A stretch of 64,000 nt of DNA from Frankia umida (GTDB lineage: Bacteria > Actinomycetota > Actinomycetes > Frankiales > Frankiaceae), in NCBI RefSeq assembly GCF_023242945.1, contig NZ_JALKFT010000014.1, positions 1 through 64,000 of the forward strand. The letters run 5' to 3'. How positions within the stretch are numbered: position 1 is the stretch's first letter; each line of letters opens with the position of its first letter. The position numbers and the translations under genes were made by a program. Below the pieces are notes generated by a model. The model saw only the letters and a program-made list of their open reading frames with translations. It searched no databases and was not told the origin of the DNA. Shown here in pieces: positions 9,397 through 17,629 of the stretch.

Positions 9397-10904
9397 CAGA
9401 AGATGCCGTCGGTGCCGCTGGCGGTCAGCGGCGGGGCGGGCGTCAGGGTGAGGCCGGCGAGTTCATCGGGGCGCAGCTGCGGCAGACGGGTGGCGACCTC
9501 GAGGAAACGGTCCTGTTCCTCGGCGGGCAGGACACTTCCGGCGAGACGGCGGAACTTCGCGAGGTACTCGGCGCGTCCGAACGGGCGGGCGCCGAGTGGA
9601 TGGGCGTCGGCGACGGCGATCTCGTCGATCAGCGTCGAACCGTCGGTGCGGGTGACCACGACCCGCCCTCCGAACGCCTTCTCAGCGGGATCGGAGCAAT
9701 GGTAGCGGCGGGTCCAGTCCGGGTCCTCCACCGTGGTGATCTTCTGCCAGAGCTCGATCGTGTCCGGCCGGCTGGCCCGCGCGGGGGCGTAGGAACGTTC
9801 GTGATGCCAGTCGCCGTCCTGCAGGGCCACCGCGAAGATGTAGGGGATCGAATGGTCGAGGGTCTCCCGGGTGGCCCGCGGGTCGTACTTCTGCGGATCA
9901 CCGGACCCGGAGCCGATCACGGCGTGGGTGTGGTGGCTGGTGTGCAGCACGATCGACGTGACCTGGGTGAGGTCCCCGACCGCCGGGCCGAGCCGGCGGG
10001 CCAGATCGATCAGCGCCTGGCTCTGGTACTCGGCGGAATGTTCCTTGGTGTAGGTGTCGAGAATCCCCCGCCTGGCCTCCCCTGCCGCGGGCAGCGACAC
10101 GACATGGGCGGCGTCCGGGCCGTCGAGCAGCCGCGCGATCACACCGTCGGCGCCCTCGTAGACGGGGGCGGGCGCACCCTGGCCACGCAGCGCGCGGTCG
10201 ACCGCCTCGATGGCGATCTTGCCGGCGAACGCCGGCGCGTACGCCTTCCAGCTCGAGATCGTGCCCTTGCGGGACTGCCGGGTGGTCGTCGTGGTGTGCA
10301 GCGCCTGCCCGATCGCCTGGTAGATCGTCTCCACCGGCAGACCGAGCAGCGTGCCGATGCCGGCCGCGGCCGACGGACCCAGATGGGCGATGTGGTCGAT
10401 CCGGTGGGCGTGCAGGCAGATGCCCCGCACCAGGGCCACCTGGATCTCGTAGCCCGTGGCGATGGCGCGCACCAGCTCCCGTCCACCCAGGCCCAGCTGC
10501 TGGGCCACGGCGAGGATCGGCGGGATGTTGTCGCCGGGATGGGAGTAGTCGGCGGCCAGATAGGTGTCGTGGAAGTCCAGCTCACGCACGGCGACCCCGT
10601 TCGCCCACGCAGCCCACTCCGGCGAGACGCGCACCCGCGCCGGCAGCCCGAACACCGTCGCCCCGGCCCGCCCGGGCGCCGGGGCGTGCCGCAGCGCCTG
10701 GTCGCGGGCGGCCACCACCGGGCCACGCTCCAGCGATGCCGCTGCCACCCCGGCGTTGTCGATCACCCGGTTGATCACCATCTCGGTGACGTCGTCGGGC
10801 ACGGCCACCGGATCGGCGGCCACCTCCGCGAGCTTCCAGGCCAGTTCGGCGGACCGGGCGACCTGCTCTCCGCTACCGAACACGCGCACCTGGTGCTCGA
10901 TCAT
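9396..10904 (-). CDS. prpD: 2-methylcitrate dehydratase
   Basis: MmgE/PrpD-family enzyme converting 2-methylcitrate to 2-methyl-cis-aconitate. The ATG at 10904 gives the typical opening MIEHQVRVFGSG followed by SAELAWKLAEVAADPVAVPDDV and 502 residues, the normal size. The frame is open much further upstream, but that stretch is Arg/Pro-rich junk overlapping the divergent gene. Recognisable blocks include ELDFHDTYLAADYSHPGDNIP and the basic core SRKGTISSWKAYAPAFAGK. It is the first gene of a prpD-prpB pair. Confidence 0.95.
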   Translation of the reverse strand: MIEHQVRVFGSGEQVARSAELAWKLAEVAADPVAVPDDVTEMVINRVIDNAGVAAASLERGPVVAARDQALRHAPAPGRAGATVFGLPARVRVSPEWAAWANGVAVRELDFHDTYLAADYSHPGDNIPPILAVAQQLGLGGRELVRAIATGYEIQVALVRGICLHAHRIDHIAHLGPSAAAGIGTLLGLPVETIYQAIGQALHTTTTTRQSRKGTISSWKAYAPAFAGKIAIEAVDRALRGQGAPAPVYEGADGVIARLLDGPDAAHVVSLPAAGEARRGILDTYTKEHSAEYQSQALIDLARRLGPAVGDLTQVTSIVLHTSHHTHAVIGSGSGDPQKYDPRATRETLDHSIPYIFAVALQDGDWHHERSYAPARASRPDTIELWQKITTVEDPDWTRRYHCSDPAEKAFGGRVVVTRTDGSTLIDEIAVADAHPLGARPFGRAEYLAKFRRLAGSVLPAEEQDRFLEVATRLPQLRPDELAGLTLTPAPPLTASGTDGIF

Positions 10905-11227
10905 GGCTGGGTACCTGCCGACCTTCTCGACGTTCGATGCTCGCTGTCGTGCGCACCGATGACCGGGCGACCCGGCGGCCCGTCCACCCTGGCGTGGCCA
11001 GGATATCGGCCCGTCCGAGGGGCCGCGACGTTCCAGCACAAACACGAAAACGAACACACTGAGAAATTCTTTCGCTACTTTGGGTTCATAATCGGGTAGG
11101 GTGCGGTCGTCGCCGATGTCCGTTTGCGCCGGTGCGCCGGCCCGCCCCGGGCTGGCCGGGCCGGGCCGGCGCACCGTCCGGCACCCGGACCCCGCGCCGC
11201 GTGCCCCTGTCCTCGACGAGGTGAGCC
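10905..11227. promoter_or_regulatory. divergent promoter region between prpD and a membrane-protein gene
   Basis: 323 bases without a gene. The stretch 11036-11100 is clearly AT-rich against the surrounding DNA and is the likeliest place for promoter elements of prpDB (minus) and the gene at 11228 (plus). The plus-strand hexamer CATAAT inside it could be a -10, without a convincing -35. No propionate regulator gene lies nearby. Confidence 0.4.
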
Positions 11228-11935
11228 ATGTCGACGGCCACCGCCATGGTGACCGCGGGTCTGTGTCTCGCGGGGGTGGGGGTCGCGGCGGGCGGCGGCG
11301 CTCCCGGGCTGGTCTGCCTGGTGATCGCCCTGCTTGGCTTCGTCTCCCTGCTGCGGACACTGTCCCGACTGGTGATCGTCTACGTGACCGTCGTGACGAT
11401 CACGATGGTCGTGGCCGGCCGGATCGTGTCGGCGAACGCGCTGCTGGTCCCGAGCGCCATCCCGGCGCCCCGCGACGATCTCGGCGCCTGGGTGCTGGTC
11501 CTGGACACCATGTTCCGCGCGGCCGGGCGGGGACGATCGGTGGCGGCGTGCGCGCTGCGCATCATGGTGCTGCAGGCGGCGTTCGACACCGCCACGCCGC
11601 CGATCATGCAGCTGGCCACCTCCCTGCGCGCTCTGGGCATCCTGGGTCTTCTGCTGGCGACCCTGGCCATGCTCACCCGCCGAATCCGCCCGGCCACCGC
11701 GTCCGCTTCCCAGCCGGGCGTGGTGGCCGCTCACCCGACATCCCGCGCGGTCTCACCGCCGGTTCCGGCTGTCCGGGCCGGTGCCGCAGCGGTGCCCACG
11801 GGCGGACGAGGACCGTCGTCGGCGACCCGACGACCCGCCCTGTGGCCGGCATGGCCCACGCAGCGGGGCGCCACCGACGCCCACCCGGGCCGTTCCGGGA
11901 CGGCGACGGAGAGAGATCACGCGCAGAAATGGTAA
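11228..11935 (+). CDS. hypothetical membrane protein
   Basis: 235 residues. About four hydrophobic segments occupy residues 5-165 (for example PGLVCLVIALLGFVSLL and VIVYVTVVTITMVVAG), followed by a disordered Pro/Ala/Arg-rich cytoplasmic-looking tail. The ATG is preceded by GAGGTGAG. I do not recognise a family. The next gene, a response regulator, starts 46 bases after the stop, so co-transcription is possible. Confidence 0.55.
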   Translation: MSTATAMVTAGLCLAGVGVAAGGGAPGLVCLVIALLGFVSLLRTLSRLVIVYVTVVTITMVVAGRIVSANALLVPSAIPAPRDDLGAWVLVLDTMFRAAGRGRSVAACALRIMVLQAAFDTATPPIMQLATSLRALGILGLLLATLAMLTRRIRPATASASQPGVVAAHPTSRAVSPPVPAVRAGAAAVPTGGRGPSSATRRPALWPAWPTQRGATDAHPGRSGTATERDHAQKW

Positions 11936-11981
11936 GACCGTCTCCGAGAACGGTGGTGGCCGCGGGGTAACGGGAGGTGCA

Positions 11982-12482
11982 GTGCCGGATTCGGCGCCCG
12001 CCGAGATTCTTCTGGTGGAGGACGATCCAGGCGACGCCCTGATGGTCGAGATCGTCCTGGCGGACCAGGGCGTGCCGGCCCGCCTGAGGGTGGTCACCGA
12101 CGGGGTGTCGGCGCTGGCCTACCTGCGCGGTGCGGTCAGCGCCGCGCCCACGTCACGACCGAGCCTGATTCTGCTGGATCTCCACCTACCCCGGCAGGAC
12201 GGCCGGGCGCTGCTCGCCGAACTCAAGGCGGACGCCAAGCTGCGCTCCATTCCGGTCGTCGTGCTGACCGGCTCCGCATCGAGCGCGGACATCACTGCCT
12301 GTTACGACCTGCAGGCCAGCGCCTTCGTGACGAAGCCGACCGACCTGCACCAGTTCGCACACGTGATTCGACGGATCGAACGGTTCTTTCTCACCGAGGT
12401 CCGCCTGCCGATACAGGGCTCGAGCGAACAGTCTTCGACCGTCGGCCGCACCACCGCACCTTTCGACCGCCACGCTCGATGA
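11982..12482 (+). CDS. single-domain response regulator (Rcp1-like)
   Basis: 166 residues, a receiver domain only. EILLVEDDPGDALM gives the acidic pocket, LILLDLHLPRQDG the phospho-acceptor Asp, VVLTGSA the switch Thr and VTKPTD the conserved Lys. The spacing and the phrase SADITACYDLQASAFVTKP are typical of Rcp1-type regulators that pair with phytochrome-like or hybrid kinases. There is no output domain and no kinase next to it. I chose the GTG at 11982 because GGGAGG sits just upstream and the earlier frame is Arg/Pro-rich. Confidence 0.85.
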   Translation: MPDSAPAEILLVEDDPGDALMVEIVLADQGVPARLRVVTDGVSALAYLRGAVSAAPTSRPSLILLDLHLPRQDGRALLAELKADAKLRSIPVVVLTGSASSADITACYDLQASAFVTKPTDLHQFAHVIRRIERFFLTEVRLPIQGSSEQSSTVGRTTAPFDRHAR

Positions 12483-12896
12483 GGAGACACCACCCACCAC
12501 GCCCACCTGCGGCGTGACACCCCTACGAGCAGGGCGGCAGGCGGAAAAGGGCCCCGGTCACAGCGGCGTCGCCCCTACCTGAAGGTGGTGGAGGCTGGTA
12601 GCACCCCCCCGCAGCAGGCTTTATCGTCAGGACTCGTCCAACCCAATCCAGAAATCGCATCAATGACCACTGGAGCGATCCGGGGCGAGACCATCCGACA
12701 ACATAACCAGGGAGTCGCCATGCCCAGAAAAGCGCGACTTTCCACTTTGGCGCCACCATTGACAGCGTCGCCGGAGAGTTTATCCGGGATACCAGGCGGC
12801 ACCGCGGCGAAAGTCTTTCCAGCGTCCACCAGAACATGTGCGTTCTCCTGTCGATCCGCTTCACCGCGACGACAACACCTTCAGAGGAGAAACAAG
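12483..12896 (+). promoter_or_regulatory. gene-free leader before the lipoprotein gene
   Basis: 414 bases with no gene I can support. TTGACA at 12759-12764 could be a -35 box, but the matching -10 (TATCCG at 12781) is poor. The interval ends in AGAGGAGA, a strong ribosome-binding site for the ATG at 12897. Confidence 0.3.
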
Positions 12897-13889
12897 ATGC
12901 TCCGACGGACACGATTCGGCACCATGGCAACCGGCCTGGCTCTGGTAATGGCCACCGCAGCGGCCTGCGCACCCGGATCCGACCGCACCGTCGCGACAGG
13001 TGCGACCACCTCTTCCACCGCCACGGCCACGGCCACGGCCACCACGAATCCGCATGTCACCCAGCATGCATACCGCGCAGGCGAGTCGTTCACCTACTTC
13101 TATGACTCCACGGCCGCCACCTATGCGACACAGCAGGCCCAGAACGGCCAGGTCGTCCGGGTGACTGACCTGCAGACGATCTCCGATGTGCGAGCCATGG
13201 TCCGCTTTTCCGTCGTGAACCAGAACGGCACGCTCGCGAAGAAGGTCGAGCTGCTTGACACCCGTTTCCGGGACATCAGTAAGGACGCCGCCCAGCCCGG
13301 CCAGCCAGCCATTCCCTTCAAGAAGATCCAGACCGCGGCACCCAACTTCCCGGCGACTTTCAGTTACACGTATCCGCTCAACGGTGAGAACGACGTCGCG
13401 AGGAACCTGAACACCATCTTCAAGGACTACCCCGACCCCCACCTGGTCCAGCTGATCGACATCTTCAGCCTGTTCGGTGCGCCCGCCTCAATCCCGTCCA
13501 CCGTCGGAGTGGGGCAGGTCACCAGCACGCCCGGAGTCGACGTCGACCTGCTCGGTACCACCTATCACAGCGCCGGCCAGGTGCTGCTGTTCGAGCGAGT
13601 CGACCGGAAGGGCACGACGAACCAGGCCTACTTCAAGAACCAGGGCCTGGGAAACTACTTCAACGACTACGGGGTCGACACGAATGTTCACTCCACCTAC
13701 CATGTGGCGCTGAACGGCCCTGCGAGCGGTCTGCTCGCCGGTGGCGATCTCTCGGAGACCGCGATCCAGGGTGGTGTCGGCGGTGCTCCCAGGACCGCCA
13801 CCCAGCGGCAGGTCTCGTTGACGCTGCAGAACCTCGACACGCGTAGCGCGGTCGACTCCTACGGGCCGGACCTGAAGCCGATCTCGTAA
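12897..13889 (+). CDS. putative secreted lipoprotein of unknown function
   Basis: 330 residues. The N-terminus has a basic start (MLRRTRFG), a hydrophobic core and a lipobox-like ATAAACAP, then a Thr/Ala/Ser linker (STATATATATT). The mature part is rich in Tyr, Asn and Asp with beta-strand character (FTYFYDSTAATYATQQAQNG, PATFSYTYPLNGEND). I do not recognise the family. The start is secured by AGAGGAGA seven bases upstream; the frame stays open earlier without a signal peptide. Confidence 0.75.
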   Translation: MLRRTRFGTMATGLALVMATAAACAPGSDRTVATGATTSSTATATATATTNPHVTQHAYRAGESFTYFYDSTAATYATQQAQNGQVVRVTDLQTISDVRAMVRFSVVNQNGTLAKKVELLDTRFRDISKDAAQPGQPAIPFKKIQTAAPNFPATFSYTYPLNGENDVARNLNTIFKDYPDPHLVQLIDIFSLFGAPASIPSTVGVGQVTSTPGVDVDLLGTTYHSAGQVLLFERVDRKGTTNQAYFKNQGLGNYFNDYGVDTNVHSTYHVALNGPASGLLAGGDLSETAIQGGVGGAPRTATQRQVSLTLQNLDTRSAVDSYGPDLKPIS

Positions 13890-13999
13890 CGACGTCCACC
13901 GCAGCGCACCGCTCCGGGTTTCGCCACCAGGTGCGGTGCGTCTGTGCCGACCAGATCTTGTGCCGGCCATGCGAACCGCACCCGGTGGCGGCCGTCGGA

Positions 14000-14419
14000 T
14001 CAGCCGTGGTCGATGTTCTGACCGTCGAGGTGCGCGCCGGTCGTGGCCACGACGTGGTCGGGAACCTCGTCGTGCCGGTCGCCGACCGTCAGCGTGCCGG
14101 TCGGCTCGATCAGCAGGATCTCCGTCTCCCCCGCAGCGACCGGCCGGTGCTCGACGCCGCGGGGCACCACATGAACGGCGCCCCGCGGAAGGGTCACCAC
14201 CCGCTCCGACCCGTTCTCCCGCAGCCAGATGTCCAGGCTTCCGCTGATGACGAGAAAGAACTCGTCGGTGTGCTCGTGGGAGTGCCACAGATATTCGCCG
14301 TGCACCTTCGCAACGCGAACATCGTAGTCGTTGACCTGCGCCAGGATGCGCGGATGCCAGAAATCATCGAAGGAGTCCAGCACCTGGCGGACGAAGATCG
14401 ACTCGGCCACATTCCTCAT
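14000..14419 (-). CDS. cupin-domain protein
   Basis: Small single-domain cupin, about 139 residues. Motif 1 reads YLWHSHEHTDEFFLVISG, with the two His and the Glu that normally bind metal; motif 2 reads PRGVEHRPVA with the last His. The C-terminus has EPTGTLTVGDRH, common in uncharacterised cupins of this group. The ATG at 14419 (MRNVAES) matches the usual family start; the ATG at 14428 is close, and a longer version would run into the neighbouring SDR gene. The substrate is unknown. Confidence 0.8.
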   Translation of the reverse strand: MRNVAESIFVRQVLDSFDDFWHPRILAQVNDYDVRVAKVHGEYLWHSHEHTDEFFLVISGSLDIWLRENGSERVVTLPRGAVHVVPRGVEHRPVAAGETEILLIEPTGTLTVGDRHDEVPDHVVATTGAHLDGQNIDHG

Positions 14420-14519
14420 ACCGACCATGATGCGACAGAAAGCCGCGGAACCAGGCGACGTCGAGGTGACTCGGACGGCCTCGAGGTCGCCGAACTCGCC
14501 AACCGCACCGGCAACGTCC

Positions 14520-15440
14520 TCAGAGGCCGGCGAGCATGCCACCATCGACCACGACGGACGTCCCGGTGAGGAAACTCAGCTCCGGGGAGGCGAGGGCGAG
14601 CGCGGTCGCGGCCATTTCCTCGGGCCGTGCCATCCGGCGCAGTGCGTCGACGTTGTCCCGGCCGAACTGGGCCTTGCCGGCCGCCCACTGCGCGTCGGTG
14701 ATGTTCGGGGGCCGGCGGGCATCGACCAGGCCGGTGTCCGTCGTTCCCGGGGACAGGGCGACGACCCGGATGTTGTCGGCGCCGTAGTCGAGAGCGGCGG
14801 CGCGGACCAGCCCGGTGACACCGCCCTTGCTGGCCGAGTAGGCGCCGAGCCCCGGTCGGCTCGCGAACTCGTTCGCCGACCCGGTGACGAGGATGACTCC
14901 TCCGCCGGCCCGGCGTATCGGTGGCACCTGGTACTTGATGCCGAGGAAGACACCGCGGGTGTTGGTGTGCGCGGTGTCGTCCCACTCCTCGACGGTCATC
15001 TCGTGCAGCGGTTTCACCGTCTGCACCCCGGCGTTGTTCAGCGCTATGTGCAACGCGCCGTACTTCTTCACCACCGCGGCGACGAACGACTCCATCTGCG
15101 CCGGGACGCGGACGTCCGCACGGATGTAGGTGGCTTCTCCTGCGGCGGCGCGGATCTCCCGCTCCACCTGGCGTCCCAGGTTCTCCCGCCGCCCGCAGAA
15201 CCCGACCTTCGCGCCCTCCCGGGCGAAGGCGATGGCCGTGGCCCGCCCGATACCCGACGTCGCCCCGGTGACCAGGACGACCTTGCCCGCGAACCGGCGC
15301 CCCGACCCCGGCCCCGGGGTCGCGGCCGTCGCGGCCGGCGCTGCCAGGAAGGTCGTCGCCGCGGCGGCTGTTCCCGCCGCGGCACCCGCGAGAAGGAAAC
15401 GGCGGCCCATCGGATGCGGGTCGTGCTCGGAGCTCGACAT
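14520..15440 (-). CDS. Tat-signal short-chain dehydrogenase/reductase
   Basis: 306 residues. The N-terminus MSSSEHDPHPMGRRFLLAG leads into an Ala/Gly hydrophobic stretch ending around AAPAATAATPG, which reads as a twin-arginine export signal. A full SDR follows: VTGATSGIGRAT for the cofactor, NNAGVQ, catalytic Ser, and YSASK with the Tyr and Lys, then PGTTDTGL. Export of an NAD(P)-dependent enzyme by Tat would require folding with cofactor in the cytoplasm. The ATG at 15440 has GGAAAGG upstream. The cupin gene lies about 100 bases downstream on the same strand. Confidence 0.88.
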   Translation of the reverse strand: MSSSEHDPHPMGRRFLLAGAAAGTAAAATTFLAAPAATAATPGPGSGRRFAGKVVLVTGATSGIGRATAIAFAREGAKVGFCGRRENLGRQVEREIRAAAGEATYIRADVRVPAQMESFVAAVVKKYGALHIALNNAGVQTVKPLHEMTVEEWDDTAHTNTRGVFLGIKYQVPPIRRAGGGVILVTGSANEFASRPGLGAYSASKGGVTGLVRAAALDYGADNIRVVALSPGTTDTGLVDARRPPNITDAQWAAGKAQFGRDNVDALRRMARPEEMAATALALASPELSFLTGTSVVVDGGMLAGL

Positions 15441-15606
15441 CGAGATGCCTTTCCGAAGGAAACGGAATGTGGACAGCCCGATTGAGTCATGCGCGGCCAT
15501 GGGTGGGCATCGGCCGGCGGTCCATCGAGGGTGGGCTGACGGAACGACCCGCGCCCTGTGCCAGGGTCCCATCGCGCGGTGCCGTCGCGCGGTGCCGTTA
15601 CGCGGT

Positions 15607-16302
15607 TCAGGGCCGGTGCTGGCCGAACCGGGCCGTCGTGAGCCCGGCGTCGTAGGCGAACACGATCGCGCCAGCCCGGTCCCGCACCTCGAGCTTGCTG
15701 AAGATGCTGCCGACGTGCGCCTTCACCGTGCGCTCGCTCACCCGCAGGTCGGCGGCGATCTCGGCGTTCGTGGCGCCGCGGCTCATCGCGCGCAGCACCT
15801 GCCGTTCCCGGTCGGAGAGCCGTCCGAGCCGACGGGCCAGGGACGGATCGGCCGGTGGGGTGGTACGCAGGGCCGCGAGCAGCCGGGGGCTGGCCGACGG
15901 GTCGAGCCAGGAACCACCGGCCGCGACGAGGCGGACCGCCCGCACGATGTCCTCGGCGGGACGGTCCTTGAGCAGGAAACCCGCGGCGCCGGCAGCCATC
16001 GCCGCCCACAGCACCTCGTCGTCGCTGAACGTCGTGAGCACCAGGACGGGTACCGCGTGACCTGTCCGGTGCAGTGCGCGCATCGCGTCCGTCCCGTCCA
16101 TCCGGGCCATGCGCACGTCGAGCAGGACGAGGTCGGGGCGCAGGTCACGCACGGCGGCGACGACCTCGTCCCCGTCGCCGCGCTCCCCGACGATCTCGAT
16201 ACCGGGTTCGCTGCCCAGGATCAGCGCGATTCCCTTGCGCACCAGCTCCTGGTCGTCGACGACGAGGACCCGCACGGTCGACGCGTCAGCCACCGGCGTC
16301 AC
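15607..16302 (-). CDS. NarL/LuxR-type response regulator
   Basis: 231 residues. Receiver: VLVVDDQELV, phosphorylatable Asp in LVLLDVRMARMDG, TTF switch and LKD Lys. Output: a LuxR helix-turn-helix with LSDRERQVLRAMSRGATNAEIA and VSERTVKAHVGSIFSKL. The GTG at 16302 overlaps the kinase stop by 17 bases, so the pair is translationally coupled. The divergent MMPL exporter is a natural target, by inference from position. Confidence 0.93.
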   Translation of the reverse strand: MTPVADASTVRVLVVDDQELVRKGIALILGSEPGIEIVGERGDGDEVVAAVRDLRPDLVLLDVRMARMDGTDAMRALHRTGHAVPVLVLTTFSDDEVLWAAMAAGAAGFLLKDRPAEDIVRAVRLVAAGGSWLDPSASPRLLAALRTTPPADPSLARRLGRLSDRERQVLRAMSRGATNAEIAADLRVSERTVKAHVGSIFSKLEVRDRAGAIVFAYDAGLTTARFGQHRP

Positions 16303-17524
16303 CCGAGGCCGCCGCCAGCGGTGTCGGGACGCGCGGGATCACGGCGGCAAGCTGCCAGGCACCGTCGTCGGCACCGGCGCTGACGGTGCCTCCCAGGGCG
16401 TTCACCCGTTCGACGACGCCGGTCAGACCCAGACCGCGCCGCTGCGAACGCCGTTGCCAGCCCGGTGGCAGCGGATTGGTCACGGCGACCCGCACGGACC
16501 CGGCGGCCACCCCGATCTCGATGTCGGTGACGGCGCCCGCGGCGTGATGCGAGACGTTGGCAAGCGCCTCCCGCACGGTACGGAACAGCACCGATCCGGC
16601 CACCGCGTCCAGGCCGTCCAGCGAGCCGTCGATGCGCAGCTCGACCGGCAGGCCGCCGGCCCGGTATCCGTCGATCAGGGCCACCAGGTCATGGGCGTCG
16701 GGCAGTGGTCCCACGCCCGGACCGGCATCCGCCCCTGTCGCGCCGGGCGGCCGGGGATCGACGTGGCCGTCCTCCCGGAGCAGGCCGACGACCTGGCGGA
16801 TGCCGTTGAGGCTCTCCCGTCCGACCGCCTCGGCGCGGGCAAGCGCCTCGTCGGCCAGCGCCGGATCGCGCCGCATCGTCCGGCGGGCCCCGGTCACGTT
16901 GAGCAACGCCACGGCAAGCGAATGCGCGACGAGATCGTGCACGTCCTGGGCGATCCGGCGTCGTTCCTCGGACGCCGCGGTGGTGACGATCCGGTGCTGG
17001 GCGCGGGCCAGCTCCTCGGCGAGTTCCCCGGTGCGGCGCAGGATGTAGCCGCTCGCGGTGCCGTATCCGGCCGCCGCCGCCCACACGACGCTGCCAGAGG
17101 AGATGTAGTTCCCCGCGGGTGCCGGCTCCACGGAGACGAACCACAGCACGGACAGACCGACCGTTCCGACCAGGTAGACCGCGTTGACCAGCGCCGACGA
17201 CGAGCGCAACGCGACCCAGGCCGCCATGGCGACCGGGATCAGCAGCACCATCTTGGGTGTCCCGACGCCCTGCGCGGCACCGATCGCCGCGAGCGTCACC
17301 AGCCCGCCCACCAGCGGCGGCACCCGTACTCCCGCGCCCTCCACGGCCAGTGGTGCGACCGAGGCGGCGATCAGGGCGAGCGCCCACGGGTCCGCACCGG
17401 TCATCACGCCCAGCCCCGCGGCGACGGCCACCATCGCGTACACGACGGCGTTCGCGGAACGAGCCATCCGGGCCATCGGATCGGTGCCGGCCGTCAGCTG
17501 GCCGGTCCGGTCGCTGTCACGCAT
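16286..17524 (-). CDS. sensor histidine kinase, NarL-type (HisKA_3)
   Basis: 412 residues from the ATG at 17524. Several membrane helices in the first 170 residues, with a short extracytoplasmic part around EPAPAGNYISSGS, form the sensor. The dimerisation/phosphotransfer box is EERRRIAQDVHDLVAHSL. The ATPase domain has REALANVSHHA as N-box and GLGLTGVVERV as G-box; the D-box is weak. The partner regulator overlaps its 3' end. The signal cannot be read from the sequence; a membrane-embedded sensor suggests an envelope cue. Confidence 0.9.
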   Translation of the reverse strand: MRDSDRTGQLTAGTDPMARMARSANAVVYAMVAVAAGLGVMTGADPWALALIAASVAPLAVEGAGVRVPPLVGGLVTLAAIGAAQGVGTPKMVLLIPVAMAAWVALRSSSALVNAVYLVGTVGLSVLWFVSVEPAPAGNYISSGSVVWAAAAGYGTASGYILRRTGELAEELARAQHRIVTTAASEERRRIAQDVHDLVAHSLAVALLNVTGARRTMRRDPALADEALARAEAVGRESLNGIRQVVGLLREDGHVDPRPPGATGADAGPGVGPLPDAHDLVALIDGYRAGGLPVELRIDGSLDGLDAVAGSVLFRTVREALANVSHHAAGAVTDIEIGVAAGSVRVAVTNPLPPGWQRRSQRRGLGLTGVVERVNALGGTVSAGADDGAWQLAAVIPRVPTPLAAASGDAGG

Positions 17525-17629
17525 ACCGGCCCACGATAGATCGTCGTCGCGGCCGTCGCCTCGTACCACGGTCCAGGTCAGGGGTGCACCGCGGACCAGC
17601 ATCGCCGCTGGTCCGCGCGCCGTTCGGCG

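Noticed and set aside
7675..9705. Very long plus-strand open frame opposite prpB
   Set aside because: High-GC antisense shadow: Gly/Gln/Asp-rich with no domain, while the minus strand has clear PrpB motifs.
10905..11360. Upstream extension of prpD by about 150 residues
   Set aside because: The frame is open but reads as Arg/Pro-rich sequence, overlaps the divergent gene at 11228, and the PrpD family starts at MIEHQVRV.
12759..12786. TTGACA plus TATCCG as a vegetative promoter for the lipoprotein gene
   Set aside because: The -10 match is poor and the spacer is 16, so I list it only as a weak possibility within the leader.
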